A model generated the notes under the pieces. That model did no database searches and was not told the DNA's origin. It saw nothing but the letters and a program-made list of their open reading frames with translations. From contig DCVL01000001.1 in assembly GCA_002328035.1 (NCBI GenBank), positions 8,387 to 72,386 on the forward strand: a stretch of DNA of 64,000 bases. Direction: 5' to 3'. The DNA comes from Geobacter sp. UBA2189. Lineage in GTDB: Bacteria; Desulfobacterota; Desulfuromonadia; Geobacterales; Pseudopelobacteraceae. Below, piece after piece: positions 26,323 to 34,677 of this stretch. Numbering within the stretch: position 1 is the first letter of the stretch; the number at the start of each line of letters is the position of its first letter. The position numbers were made by a program, and so were the translations under genes.

Positions 26323-27699
26323 ATGTCAAAACTGATACTTGTAGTTGATGATGAAGAAGGTATACGTGTCTCCCTCACCGGTATACTTCAGGATGAAGGA
26401 TATCAGGTTATTATGGCGGAGAATGGAACTGATGCCATTGAGCTGATCCGTGAAGAAGTGCCGGATCTGGTTCTCCTTGATATATGGATGCCAGGGATGG
26501 ATGGTATTCAGACCTTGGAAAGGATAAGGAATATGTACCCTGAGATGACTGTAGTTATGATGTCAGGTCATGGTACAATAGAAACCGCTGTAAAATCAAC
26601 CAAGTCAGGAGCTTTTGATTTTATAGAAAAGCCGTTCTCTCTTGATAAGGTTCTACTCACTGTATTCAATGCCATTAACTTCAAAGAGTTGAAAAAAGAG
26701 AATGAAGCGCTAAAGCAGGCAACTTTCAGGGATTATGAGCTGATTGGTGCTTCAGCGTGTATCACAGGGATCAGAAGTCAGATTCAGAGAATTGCTCCCA
26801 CATCAACACCTGTTTTGATACAAGGAGAGCAAGGTGTAGGCAAGCAGTTGCTTGCCCGCGCAATTCACCATTTCAGCACAAGAAGAGACAAACCCTTTGT
26901 GTCTGTCAACTGCAAGGCAATTCCAGAGAGGTTGCTGATTGAGGAACTATTTGGTTATGAGCGAACTGAAAATTCTGAAACATCCAGGCAAAAGAGGGGA
27001 CGGCTTGATCTTGTTGATGGAGGTACACTCTTTCTTGATGATGTCGAGGAGCTTTCTTCGCAGGGACAGGCCGAGTTGCTACGTATCATAACTGAGCAGC
27101 TCTTTGAAAGAAAAGGTGGGTCAAGGCCAATAAGAGTAGATGTGCGCATTATTGTTGCAACATCATCTTCTCTTGAAAATGCAGTAAAAGAGGAAAAATT
27201 TCATGAAGAGCTGTATCATCAGCTTCAGATAGTACCTTTTTATCTCCCCCCGTTACGTGAACGTTCTGAAGATATTCCACAGTTGATATTGCATTTTGTT
27301 AACCAGTTTCACCGCAGGGAGGGCTGGGAGCCTAAAACCTTCGATAAATCAGCAGTTAACTGCCTTAAGGGTTATGATTGGCCAGGAAATGTACGTGAGC
27401 TGAGAAATGTTGTAGAGAGAATACTGATAATGGCGCCAGGCCCAGTTGTAAAAGGGGATGAACTTCCTGAACTCATTCCTGGTAGATGCTCTCAGTCTCT
27501 AGAACCGGGGGCTAATCAGAAACCGGAAATTACACCGTTGTCTGTTGCGCGCGAACAGTTTGAGCGCAAATATCTGCTTGATGCAATGCAGCATTATGAG
27601 TGGAATCTGGATGAAACGGCAGAGATGTTGAAGATAGAGCGGATTGTGCTACAACGAAAGCTGATTCAGTATGGACTTACACCTGATACAAAGGAATAG
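26323..27699 (+). CDS. ntrX: NtrX-like response regulator, sigma-54 contact motif lost
   Basis: A 458-residue protein with a receiver domain (acidic D9-D10, phospho-acceptor D53 in LLDIWMP), an AAA+ ATPase domain, and a C-terminal Fis-type helix-turn-helix (WNLDETAEMLKIERIVLQRKL). Walker A is kept as GEQGVGK (about 168-174). The GAFTGA loop needed to touch sigma-54 is replaced by RTENSET (about 214-220). Walker B reads LFLDD instead of LFLDE, and the arginine-finger stretch is FHEELYHQL instead of FREDLYYRL. It should therefore regulate without remodelling sigma-54, as proposed for some other NtrX proteins. It is in one operon with ntrY. Confidence 0.88.
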   Translation: MSKLILVVDDEEGIRVSLTGILQDEGYQVIMAENGTDAIELIREEVPDLVLLDIWMPGMDGIQTLERIRNMYPEMTVVMMSGHGTIETAVKSTKSGAFDFIEKPFSLDKVLLTVFNAINFKELKKENEALKQATFRDYELIGASACITGIRSQIQRIAPTSTPVLIQGEQGVGKQLLARAIHHFSTRRDKPFVSVNCKAIPERLLIEELFGYERTENSETSRQKRGRLDLVDGGTLFLDDVEELSSQGQAELLRIITEQLFERKGGSRPIRVDVRIIVATSSSLENAVKEEKFHEELYHQLQIVPFYLPPLRERSEDIPQLILHFVNQFHRREGWEPKTFDKSAVNCLKGYDWPGNVRELRNVVERILIMAPGPVVKGDELPELIPGRCSQSLEPGANQKPEITPLSVAREQFERKYLLDAMQHYEWNLDETAEMLKIERIVLQRKLIQYGLTPDTKE

Positions 27700-27712
27700 G
27701 AGGGAGTTAAAA

Positions 27713-28495
27713 ATGCAGCATATCTTGACCTCGATCAACCGGAACATCGCCACCATAACCTTTAACAATCCAGAGACAAGAAACAGTCTTTCTTGTCAGA
27801 TGCTGGAAGAAATGCTTCTTGCAATAGATACTTTTTCTCAGAATGAAGAAGTGAGGGTTTTGGTTATAAGGTCTTTAACTGGTTCAAAGGTATGGTCATC
27901 AGGTTTCAATATCAATGAACTTCCAATATCTGGAAGAGATCCACTTTCTTATAATGATCCGCTTGAATGTCTTTTGAGGGCTGTTCAGAGGTTTCATTCC
28001 CCTGTTATTGCTATGATTGAAGGTTCAGTTTGGGGAGGAGCATGCGACCTTTCATTTGTATGCGATATCGCAGTTGGCTCTCATAAGGCTTCCTTTGCCA
28101 TAACTCCGGCAAAGCTTGGGGTTCCGTACAACATATCGGGGATTATGCATTTTTTTAATATTGTAGGTCCCAGAATTGCGAGAGAGATGTTTTATACGGC
28201 TGAACCGATATCAGCAGAACGAGCTTTGCAGGTTGGAATTCTAAACCATCTGGTTCCAATAGATGAGTTGGAGGATTTTACCTACAGCATGGCGTCAACG
28301 ATTGCCGATAATTCCCCTCTTGCAAACAGGGTTATGAAGGAACAATTAAGACTACTTGCAGATGCTTATCCGATGAGACCAGAGACATTTGAATATGTTC
28401 AGGGATTGCGTCGTATGGTCTATGATAGTCATGATTATGATGAGGGTAAAAAGGCCTTTTTAGAAAAACGCAAGCCGGCTTTTATTGGTAAATAA
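27713..28495 (+). CDS. Methylmalonyl-CoA decarboxylase-like enoyl-CoA hydratase family protein
   Basis: A 260-residue crotonase-fold protein, close in length and sequence to E. coli ScpB (YgfG), which converts methylmalonyl-CoA to propionyl-CoA. Shared stretches include SGRDPLSYNDPL, EGSVWGGA (oxyanion hole), and LGVPYNISGI with the active-site Tyr. FLEKRKPAFIGK is at the C-terminus. The start at 27713 has GGAGGG upstream and gives the family length. It follows ntrX by 13 bp, so it may be co-transcribed with ntrYX. It could serve propionate or odd-chain metabolism; the substrate is inferred from similarity only. Confidence 0.8.
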   Translation: MQHILTSINRNIATITFNNPETRNSLSCQMLEEMLLAIDTFSQNEEVRVLVIRSLTGSKVWSSGFNINELPISGRDPLSYNDPLECLLRAVQRFHSPVIAMIEGSVWGGACDLSFVCDIAVGSHKASFAITPAKLGVPYNISGIMHFFNIVGPRIAREMFYTAEPISAERALQVGILNHLVPIDELEDFTYSMASTIADNSPLANRVMKEQLRLLADAYPMRPETFEYVQGLRRMVYDSHDYDEGKKAFLEKRKPAFIGK

Positions 28496-28523
28496 AATAG
28501 CCACAACCAAACAAATCTTTTAT

Positions 28524-28560
28524 AAAAAAAGGGAGATGCGATATCGCATCTCCCTTTTTT
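28524..28560. terminator. Bidirectional terminator between scpB-like gene and gltA
   Basis: A near-perfect palindrome with a 12-bp arm (GGGAGATGCGAT at 28531-28542 and its complement) flanked by A7 on the left and T6 on the right. It lies between two convergent genes, so it can stop transcription from both sides. Confidence 0.9.
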
Positions 28561-28584
28561 AGGGGTACATAACCGTATTGCTAT

Positions 28585-29907
28585 TTACTTGCGGCCACCT
28601 TCTGCAGCCCATTTCTCAAGCATTGCGGTAGTTACAGACTTAGGACGCTCAATTGCATAGCCCAAACCGCGATCCCATGTGATATTAGCCATGCAGCCAA
28701 GTGCGCGGCCTACACCGAACAGAACGGTGTAGAAGTCCCACTCACGCAGGCCATAGTACCACTGGATAACGCCAGACTGTGCGTCAACGTTAGGCCATGG
28801 GTTCTTTGCCTTGCCTTGCTCTGTAAGAACGCCAGGAGCAACTTCAAAGATCATGGAAACAACCTTGAAGAGTGCGTCGTCTTTCAGACCTGGTGTTTTT
28901 AGGCAGAATTCACGCTGTGACATGTAACGTGGGTCTGTCTTACGCAGAACAGCGTGACCATAACCAGGAATTACCTGTCCGGAGTTCAGAGTATCCCAGA
29001 GAGCTTCTTTGATAAGTTCTTTGGTAGGCTCTTTATCAGCACAATACTTGGCCTGGAACTTCATTGTCCAGTCCAGAACTTCCTGGTTAGCCAAACCATG
29101 CAGAGGGCCTGCAAGGCCGTTCAGGCCAGCAGAGTAAGCATAATATGGGTCGGACAGTGCGGAGTGTACCAAGTGGGTTGTATGTGCTGATACGTTGCCG
29201 GACTCATGGTCGGAGTGAAGGATAAAGTACATACGTGCAACATCCTTGTACTGCTCGCTCTGGCCGATCATATGGGCGAAGTTTGCACCCATATCAAGGG
29301 TTGAATCCGGAGCAATCTGATAGTCTCCGCGATATTTCAGGTTGTAGATGAATGCTGCAATGATAGGAATACGAGCTACCAGGTCGCTGGCATCTTCGTA
29401 AACATATTCCCAGGCAGTCATCTTGTTGAACTTACCTGAACCGTAGAAGGCATAGAATTTTGAATCCTTTTGAAGAGCCAGGATACCAACTGAAAGCATG
29501 ACCATCGGATGGATATCTCTAGGAAGAGCGCGAATGGCATCCCATACATATGAAGGAACAACTTGACGCTTTTTCCATTCTGCGGATACTTCATCAACCT
29601 GAGCTTGGGTTGGAACTTCACCGGTCAACAGGAAGTACCAGAAAGACTCAACGGTAGGATAGTCAGAACCTGCAGCCTTTGGCAATGCTTCAAATGTTTC
29701 TGGAATGGTCTTGCCACGGAAACGAATACCTTCCTGGGGATCCAGGTAGGAAATGTCGGTTACCAGAGAACGGATGTCGCGTGCGCCACCGATGCACTGG
29801 TCAATAGTGACCTCATCAATTTTTACCTTACCAAACTCTTTCACCAGTTTGGTAGTGCGAGGACGGAACTCTTCAATCTTCTGCTTGAGGGTTTCCTTCA
29901 GTGCCAT
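28585..29907 (-). CDS. gltA: Citrate synthase, eukaryote-like (Geobacter type)
   Basis: Condenses oxaloacetate and acetyl-CoA to citrate, the entry step of the TCA cycle by which acetate is oxidised. The 440-residue product has the catalytic His regions HSDHESGNVSAHT and LHGLANQEV and the third active-site stretch PGYGHAVLRKTDPRY. The overall sequence follows the mitochondrial-like citrate synthase family known from Geobacteraceae rather than the usual bacterial GltA. A GAAAGGAGAAG binding site lies upstream of ATG. The upstream region carries palindromes described separately. The gene is alone between a terminator and the M24 peptidase gene. Confidence 0.95.
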   Translation of the reverse strand: MALKETLKQKIEEFRPRTTKLVKEFGKVKIDEVTIDQCIGGARDIRSLVTDISYLDPQEGIRFRGKTIPETFEALPKAAGSDYPTVESFWYFLLTGEVPTQAQVDEVSAEWKKRQVVPSYVWDAIRALPRDIHPMVMLSVGILALQKDSKFYAFYGSGKFNKMTAWEYVYEDASDLVARIPIIAAFIYNLKYRGDYQIAPDSTLDMGANFAHMIGQSEQYKDVARMYFILHSDHESGNVSAHTTHLVHSALSDPYYAYSAGLNGLAGPLHGLANQEVLDWTMKFQAKYCADKEPTKELIKEALWDTLNSGQVIPGYGHAVLRKTDPRYMSQREFCLKTPGLKDDALFKVVSMIFEVAPGVLTEQGKAKNPWPNVDAQSGVIQWYYGLREWDFYTVLFGVGRALGCMANITWDRGLGYAIERPKSVTTAMLEKWAAEGGRK

Positions 29908-29932
29908 GCGTGCTTCTCCTTTCGGTTAAATG

Positions 29933-30048
29933 GTGCAACTAACTAATTGCACTAAAAAATGTTACATTACATATACTGTATACAAAAATATGTTTCCTTA
30001 TATCATCCTGAAGAATCAAATACAACAGGTTTTTTGTATACAAAAAAC
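29933..30048 (-). promoter_or_regulatory. gltA control region with palindromic operator-like sites
   Basis: Three elements lie upstream of gltA. A perfect 20-bp palindrome (G-T6-GTATAC-A6-C) is at 30029-30048. A second TGTATACA core is at 29977-29984, 58 bp away centre to centre. An inverted repeat GTGCAA-N8-TTGCAC is at 29933-29952, in the likely 5' UTR. TTGTATACAA-like sites are typical of GntR/FCD-type regulators. A repressor of citrate synthase (HgtR) is known in Geobacter, but whether it recognises these sites cannot be told from the sequence. Confidence 0.55.
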
Positions 30049-30052
30049 AACA

Positions 30053-31243
30053 TTATAAAACTACCAGAGCATCGTCTGAAATAGTCATCTGTTTAATTCC
30101 TTGTTTACTAAGATAAAAGGTGTTTTCAATTCCAACCGCCCCTTCACCGGGGAATACAACTTTTGGCTCAAAGGCCCAGGTCATGCCTGTCTCCATCAGA
30201 TTATCCTTGAAGCCCCTTGCAATAAATGGATATTCATCTATTTCAATCCCCAGGCCGTGGCCTATAAATGAAACCTGCGAGTTTACTGCCCCCATAAAAT
30301 TATCTGCATATCCCTGTCTGGTGGCCAACTCACGGCAGCGGTCATGAATTTCGCTCCAGCTGATTCCCGGTGTTACAATCTCTTTCATCAACTCCTGTAC
30401 CTGGAGCATGTCATTAAATCCCTTTTTAAGCCTGTCGGAAAGCGAGCCAATACAGTATACGCGAGTCTGATCGGTCAGATAACCGTCAACGCTTCCGGCA
30501 AAATCAATAATTACAGGTTCGTTTCTGGCAATAATCTTGTATCCTGGTCCCTGTCCAAAAGAAGGTGATATCCCCATGCCGCCGAACGGAGTATCTGTGT
30601 AGGCTGGTACTGCGCTGTCCACGCCGGAGAATGTATGGCCAAAACACATCTCTCCGTTAAATACCCTCATCCTGATCAATCCTGGATGTCCGTTTTTACG
30701 AGCCACAAATTCCAGCTCAGCCGCAAGTTCCAGATCTGTAATCCCTTCACGTATTACCTCTTTGGCTCTTTCATATACCTTGTGAACCTGTTGTGCAGAG
30801 TCCATCATCAGCTTGATCTCATATTCGCTTTTGATCATTCTTACCTGGCGGATCAGAGGGGTTGCATCAGAAAATTCAGCATTCGGCCATACCTTGCGAT
30901 AACGCTCAAGAAAAACTATAGGGAGAACATCAAGCTCCAGGCCGATCCTCTTTGGAGTCGGATAGCCGAAATTGTTGATAGTAGGAAGAATATCTTTTGG
31001 AGAACTGAGCGATAAAACCTCTTTGATTCCTGATTCCATCCTTGCACGGGTGTATTCACGCCTTACCAGGTAAACAGGATCCCCTTCTGCAGGCAGATAA
31101 AGCAGACCATTCTGGATTGTGCCGGTAAAGTAGAAAAGATCGGCATTTTGTACAATAATAATGGCATCCAGATCAGATGCCTGCATGTAGTTTTGAAGTT
31201 TCTTGCAGCGATAATCCAGTTCAGAGGCAGGGGTGATACGCAT
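30053..31243 (-). CDS. M24 family metallopeptidase (Xaa-Pro aminopeptidase-like)
   Basis: A 396-residue two-domain protein. It has an N-terminal creatinase-like domain (about 1-150) and a C-terminal pita-bread catalytic domain (about 160-390). The five metal ligands are in IIDFAG, LTDQTRVY, GHGLGIE, FEPK and IENTF, so it should be an active dimetal peptidase cleaving N-terminal residues before Pro, or a related dipeptidase. No signal peptide is seen, so it is likely cytoplasmic. It lies upstream of gltA in the same direction, with the gltA operator sites in the gap. Confidence 0.85.
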   Translation of the reverse strand: MRITPASELDYRCKKLQNYMQASDLDAIIIVQNADLFYFTGTIQNGLLYLPAEGDPVYLVRREYTRARMESGIKEVLSLSSPKDILPTINNFGYPTPKRIGLELDVLPIVFLERYRKVWPNAEFSDATPLIRQVRMIKSEYEIKLMMDSAQQVHKVYERAKEVIREGITDLELAAELEFVARKNGHPGLIRMRVFNGEMCFGHTFSGVDSAVPAYTDTPFGGMGISPSFGQGPGYKIIARNEPVIIDFAGSVDGYLTDQTRVYCIGSLSDRLKKGFNDMLQVQELMKEIVTPGISWSEIHDRCRELATRQGYADNFMGAVNSQVSFIGHGLGIEIDEYPFIARGFKDNLMETGMTWAFEPKVVFPGEGAVGIENTFYLSKQGIKQMTISDDALVVL

Positions 31244-31341
31244 GATATTAACAGGTTCCTTTCAAAATTGAGATATTTGTAGCTCTGTTAGTGTAATGAT
31301 AAGCTTGACCTTGCATCCTTAATTGGCTAGGGTACTTTCAA

Positions 31342-31938
31342 ATGTCAGGAAGAATATTCAAACCATTTTCTATCGGCCTTTTTACCATTATCCCCGCTGG
31401 TGATCCAGTCCCAAATCCTTGTGGCCTGCCGATTATATTAGGAAAGAAGGGTGCTTTTGGTTCAGGAGAACATGAAACCACAGCATCCTGTCTTGAGATT
31501 ATGCCGGATATTCCAAGGATTAAGGGATGCAATGCACTGGATCTTGGCAGCGGGACAGGTATCCTTGCGCTTGCTGCTGCCAGGCTGGGCGCAGCTTCAG
31601 TTCTGGCGGTAGATCTTGATGAGGCCGCAGCTCTCTCCTGTCAGGAAAATGTTCTGTTCAATGGTCTTGAAGATCGTATAAGTACGGTTTGCGGTGAACT
31701 TTCTGTAGTTGCGGGGCATTCGTTTGAGCTTGTTCTAGCCAATATCTATGCAGACATCCTGTTGCCATTGGCAGATCAACTGGTAGGAATGACCTGTTCT
31801 GGTGGGCACCTGCTGCTATCCGGTATCCCTCTCCAGGATAAATTTGATATAATACAACGCTACACCTCTATTGGGTGCAGCGTTGTTGACAGCAGAATAG
31901 GTGAGGAATTTGCCACCTACCTGTTTATTAATCCCTGA
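31342..31938 (+). CDS. PrmA-like SAM-dependent methyltransferase (short form)
   Basis: A 198-residue methyltransferase. The SAM motif DLGSGTGILALAAARLGA is followed by VDLDEAA and the PrmA-like LVLANIYADIL (an N-P-P-Y-type position). The preceding GAFGSGEHETT resembles the PrmA entry FGTGTHPTT. PrmA, which trimethylates ribosomal protein L11, is usually near 290 residues. The separate N-terminal substrate-recognition domain is missing here, so the substrate may differ. A TTGACC/TAGGGT pair (31305-31333) ends 8 bp before the ATG, so the message may be nearly leaderless. It converges on the next gene with no gap between stop codons. Confidence 0.7.
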   Translation: MSGRIFKPFSIGLFTIIPAGDPVPNPCGLPIILGKKGAFGSGEHETTASCLEIMPDIPRIKGCNALDLGSGTGILALAAARLGAASVLAVDLDEAAALSCQENVLFNGLEDRISTVCGELSVVAGHSFELVLANIYADILLPLADQLVGMTCSGGHLLLSGIPLQDKFDIIQRYTSIGCSVVDSRIGEEFATYLFINP

Positions 31939-33042
31939 TTATTTCTTCAGCACCATGGCGATAAGTATAAGTAATATGATTGCACCAACTATTGTTAATC
32001 CTATCTTGGCAACCGACCATGGTCTTTCACCCTGTACTTCACCCGTATCGCCGTTAATCAGGAAACGGTAAGATTTGTCGCCGTATTTGTAAGCACTAAT
32101 CCAGACCGGTAGCAGAATATGCTTGAATGTGATGTCGTCAAACTGGGTTCTGACTGTATGGATCTGTTGCTGGTCGCCTCCGATATCCTTTTTTACGGTC
32201 TCGCGTATTGCTTCATCCATCTCATGTTTGGCTCGCTCAAAGCCATCCCCCAAGTCAACCTGATAGGCCTCGGCCTGGAAACCACTCATGTATGCATCCT
32301 GATAAGGAACCAGAGCCTTCAGATTCCATGGTTCAAGTTCGTCTACAATTTGTGGTGGCAGTGAGCGTCCGGCCTGAACGATTATATCATCAAAATTTTG
32401 CCAGACAGTGCCGCTGGCATGGTACCAGCGTGTGTGACGTACCTGACGGCTTCGTTGCACGCTGTCGCCATCTCTGTCTGTTTCAGTGAAGTTTTCGGTT
32501 TCGTAATAGTCCTCTCCCCGTTCACCGTCGTACCATGTGGTTGACTTGGCATCAAAGGTCCAGTAGGGAATGTACATCCCTTTTATCCCGCCATCTTTTG
32601 CAGCCTGCTCTTTTAGACCGTTTGGGGCAAACCAGAGGCTTCCGAGCCAGTCCCTGAAAAGTCCCAACGCCTTATTTTTAGGAATCTTGAAAGGGAGTAT
32701 TGCTCCTGGCTTTATCAGTCGAGTGGCCTTTGCCTTTGCCTGCAACTGGGTTCCGCAGAACGGGCAGTGGCTCATTGAAATGTTTGGTTGCAGAGTGGAT
32801 GTTGCGCCGCAGGATTGGCACTTTACGGTCTGTACCTCCTGGGAATCACCCTGTTCTGTGGCTCGTGCGAAATACTCGTAAAAATCCAGTTCTTTGATTT
32901 CATCTGCAGATTGAGGGATCTTGTTCTCAAAGCTACAGTAGGGGCATTTAAGTGAGGCTGCCCCTGGTGAAAATTCAAGCTTGGCTCCGCATGAACCGCA
33001 AGGGAACTCTTTGATTGCTGTATGGGATGTCTGTTCGCTCAT
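31939..33042 (-). CDS. Zinc-ribbon membrane-anchored protein (YdjG/YdjH-like)
   Basis: A 367-residue protein with two zinc ribbons, C15/C18/C33/C36 and C75/C78/C93/C96. A long middle domain rich in Trp and Tyr (about 110-335) includes PYWTFDAKSTTWYDGERGE and LLPVWISAYKYGDKSYRFLINGDTGEVQGERPW. One membrane segment lies near the C-terminus (about 344-363). Such proteins are often misnamed as replication-factor-Y-like. In Bacillus, YdjG and YdjH pair with the SPFH protein YdjI. The gene lies 16 bp after a SPFH/GYF gene in the same direction, so the two probably form a membrane complex. Confidence 0.72.
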   Translation of the reverse strand: MSEQTSHTAIKEFPCGSCGAKLEFSPGAASLKCPYCSFENKIPQSADEIKELDFYEYFARATEQGDSQEVQTVKCQSCGATSTLQPNISMSHCPFCGTQLQAKAKATRLIKPGAILPFKIPKNKALGLFRDWLGSLWFAPNGLKEQAAKDGGIKGMYIPYWTFDAKSTTWYDGERGEDYYETENFTETDRDGDSVQRSRQVRHTRWYHASGTVWQNFDDIIVQAGRSLPPQIVDELEPWNLKALVPYQDAYMSGFQAEAYQVDLGDGFERAKHEMDEAIRETVKKDIGGDQQQIHTVRTQFDDITFKHILLPVWISAYKYGDKSYRFLINGDTGEVQGERPWSVAKIGLTIVGAIILLILIAMVLKK

Positions 33043-33058
33043 AAGTCAGTATCTCCGA

Positions 33059-34231
33059 CTAAGCCGGCGGCATTGGCGGTGTTGCGCTGCCAAAGATCTC
33101 TGTCAGCTCGGTTACCGTACCGGCTGCAGCCCAGCCTGCCATCCCCTGTTTCCAGACCAGGCTGTCCCTTGTCAACTTCCCTTGTAGTGCCATCTGTTGA
33201 AGCGCTGGCAGATCAAACGGGCCTGACTGTTGGCCGTTTATTGCCACAAAAATTTGTAGTGCTGTTGGCAATGGAGGGGGGCCTGGCATAGGGGGAGGTT
33301 GCGGAGATCCCTGCTGTGCAGCTCCACCTGAGAAGCCGGGATTTATCCCCGGTTGCTGTACCATATTTGTAAACGCTCCACCCATTGCGTTTCCCATCTG
33401 ACCGCCCATGCCCAGACCCATTCCGATTCCTACTCCTGCTGCGGCAAGTCCGCCCGGATTGTTTGCAGCGTCGTTTATGGAGTTTGCAGTTTCATACTGG
33501 GTGTACATCTGCATATTGCCGATAGCCTTCATGGCTCCGGCCTTGTCAATTGCCCTTTCAACCTCTTCAGGAAGGCCGACATCCTGAACCTGAACCTCCG
33601 TAAGTGCCAGACCAAACCCCTCAAAGGAAGGAGCAATTCTATCTTTAAGCATCTCTCCCAGGGTGTAGACCTTGCTTTCAAGGTCAATAACCGGAATCTT
33701 CAACTCAGGCATTACCTCTTTTATCCGCAGGCCGATCTTGCCTTTCAGGTTTTCCTGAATCTCTTCGGTGGTAAAGCTGCCGTCGGTGCCAGCGATTTCC
33801 CTGATAAATATTGTAGGATCCTTAATCTTGATGGAGTAGATCCCGAATGCGGTGACTCTTACCGCGCCAAACTCAGGATCCCTCATGGTACAAGGGCCGG
33901 GAGTGCCCCATTTCAGGTTGGTAAATTGGCGGGTGGATACAAAGTAGACCTCTGCCTTGAATGGAGATTCAAATCCGTATTTCCAACCTTTAAGGGTTGC
34001 CAGTATCGGCATATTCTGAGTGCTTAGGGTGTATGTTCCAGGCCCGTATACATCTGCAATCTGACCTTCATTTATAAAAACTGCAGACTGTCCTTCTCGC
34101 ACTACCAGCTTGGCGTTGTACTTGATTTCATTGTTGTAGCGGGGAAAACGGTAAATCAGAGTGTCATTTGTGTCATCCAGCCATTGAATGATGTCGATAA
34201 GTTCAGCTTTTAACTTGTCCCAGAGTGCCAT
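33059..34231 (-). CDS. SPFH domain protein with C-terminal GYF_2 domain (YdjI-like)
   Basis: A 390-residue protein. An SPFH (band 7-like) domain occupies about residues 30-240 (EGQSAVFINEGQIADVYGPGTYTLST). A helical part follows, then a Gly/Met-rich low-complexity linker (about 268-300), a Pro-rich spacer, and a GYF_2 domain (about 330-380) with NGQQSGPFDLPAL and WKQGMAGWAAA. This is the layout of YdjI-type proteins, which recruit PspA-like membrane-repair proteins in Bacillus. No pspA is in the window. It is first in a two-gene operon with the zinc-ribbon protein. Confidence 0.78.
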   Translation of the reverse strand: MALWDKLKAELIDIIQWLDDTNDTLIYRFPRYNNEIKYNAKLVVREGQSAVFINEGQIADVYGPGTYTLSTQNMPILATLKGWKYGFESPFKAEVYFVSTRQFTNLKWGTPGPCTMRDPEFGAVRVTAFGIYSIKIKDPTIFIREIAGTDGSFTTEEIQENLKGKIGLRIKEVMPELKIPVIDLESKVYTLGEMLKDRIAPSFEGFGLALTEVQVQDVGLPEEVERAIDKAGAMKAIGNMQMYTQYETANSINDAANNPGGLAAAGVGIGMGLGMGGQMGNAMGGAFTNMVQQPGINPGFSGGAAQQGSPQPPPMPGPPPLPTALQIFVAINGQQSGPFDLPALQQMALQGKLTRDSLVWKQGMAGWAAAGTVTELTEIFGSATPPMPPA

Positions 34232-34365
34232 ATTCCCTCCTTCTTGTGTTTTACCATAAGCAGCGCTTGAGACAGTTTAAACGGTTTTTTTTACAATGCA
34301 AGTGGGTATATGGAAATCCTTTTTGTATAAGTGACAGTTTGGTTAAGTAGTAAAAAAAATGAAAC

Positions 34366-34381
34366 TGGTATATGATTTGCT
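34366..34381 (+). promoter_or_regulatory. Sigma-54-type promoter
   Basis: The 16 bases from 34366 fit the sigma-54 consensus TGGCAYRNNNNTTGCW with one mismatch (T for C at position 4). GG and GC are at the required spacing. A start near 34392 would give a leader of about 23 nt before the ATG at 34415 of the small gene that precedes the phasin and UbiB genes. Confidence 0.6.
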
Positions 34382-34414
34382 GAGAAATATGAAAAACAGC
34401 ATAGGTATAGCATC

Positions 34415-34676
34415 ATGTCAATGACCGACTATATTGATAAACGTTATGATGAAACATTTGCTTCAGTGTATGAGGAGCTGCTTGATATGGCGGCTCAGGA
34501 TCCGGAACAGGCAGAGAAACATATCAGGAAGAGATTGAAAAGCCTGTACATAAGACAGGGAAATGACTGGACGGGGAGCTATTGGAAATGCCGGTCTGGA
34601 TGCTTCTATTGCGGCCTTTGAGGCTGCCCTGGCGGAATTGACCTGTTCTACAGCAACATTGAAAGGGGAAAAATAA
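34415..34676 (+). pseudogene. Small conserved-looking protein gene with a frameshift in a G run
   Basis: The first 53 codons read MSMTDYIDKRYDETF and on to a GNDWTG segment. Then the frame runs into a stop at 34619-34621. One base later in the G4 run (34573-34576), another frame continues cleanly as GAIGNAGLDASIAAFEAALAEL and ends at 34676, one base before the phasin ATG. Removing one G joins the two halves into an 86-residue acidic helical protein. It is therefore either a real frameshift or a sequencing error in a homopolymer. The family is not recognised. Position after the sigma-54 promoter makes it the first gene of the phasin-UbiB operon. Confidence 0.6.
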
Positions 34677-34677
34677 A

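Noticed and set aside
32119..33291. Several plus-strand frames of 65-103 codons opposite the zinc-ribbon and SPFH genes
   Set aside because: They lie opposite genes with clear domains and show no protein family.
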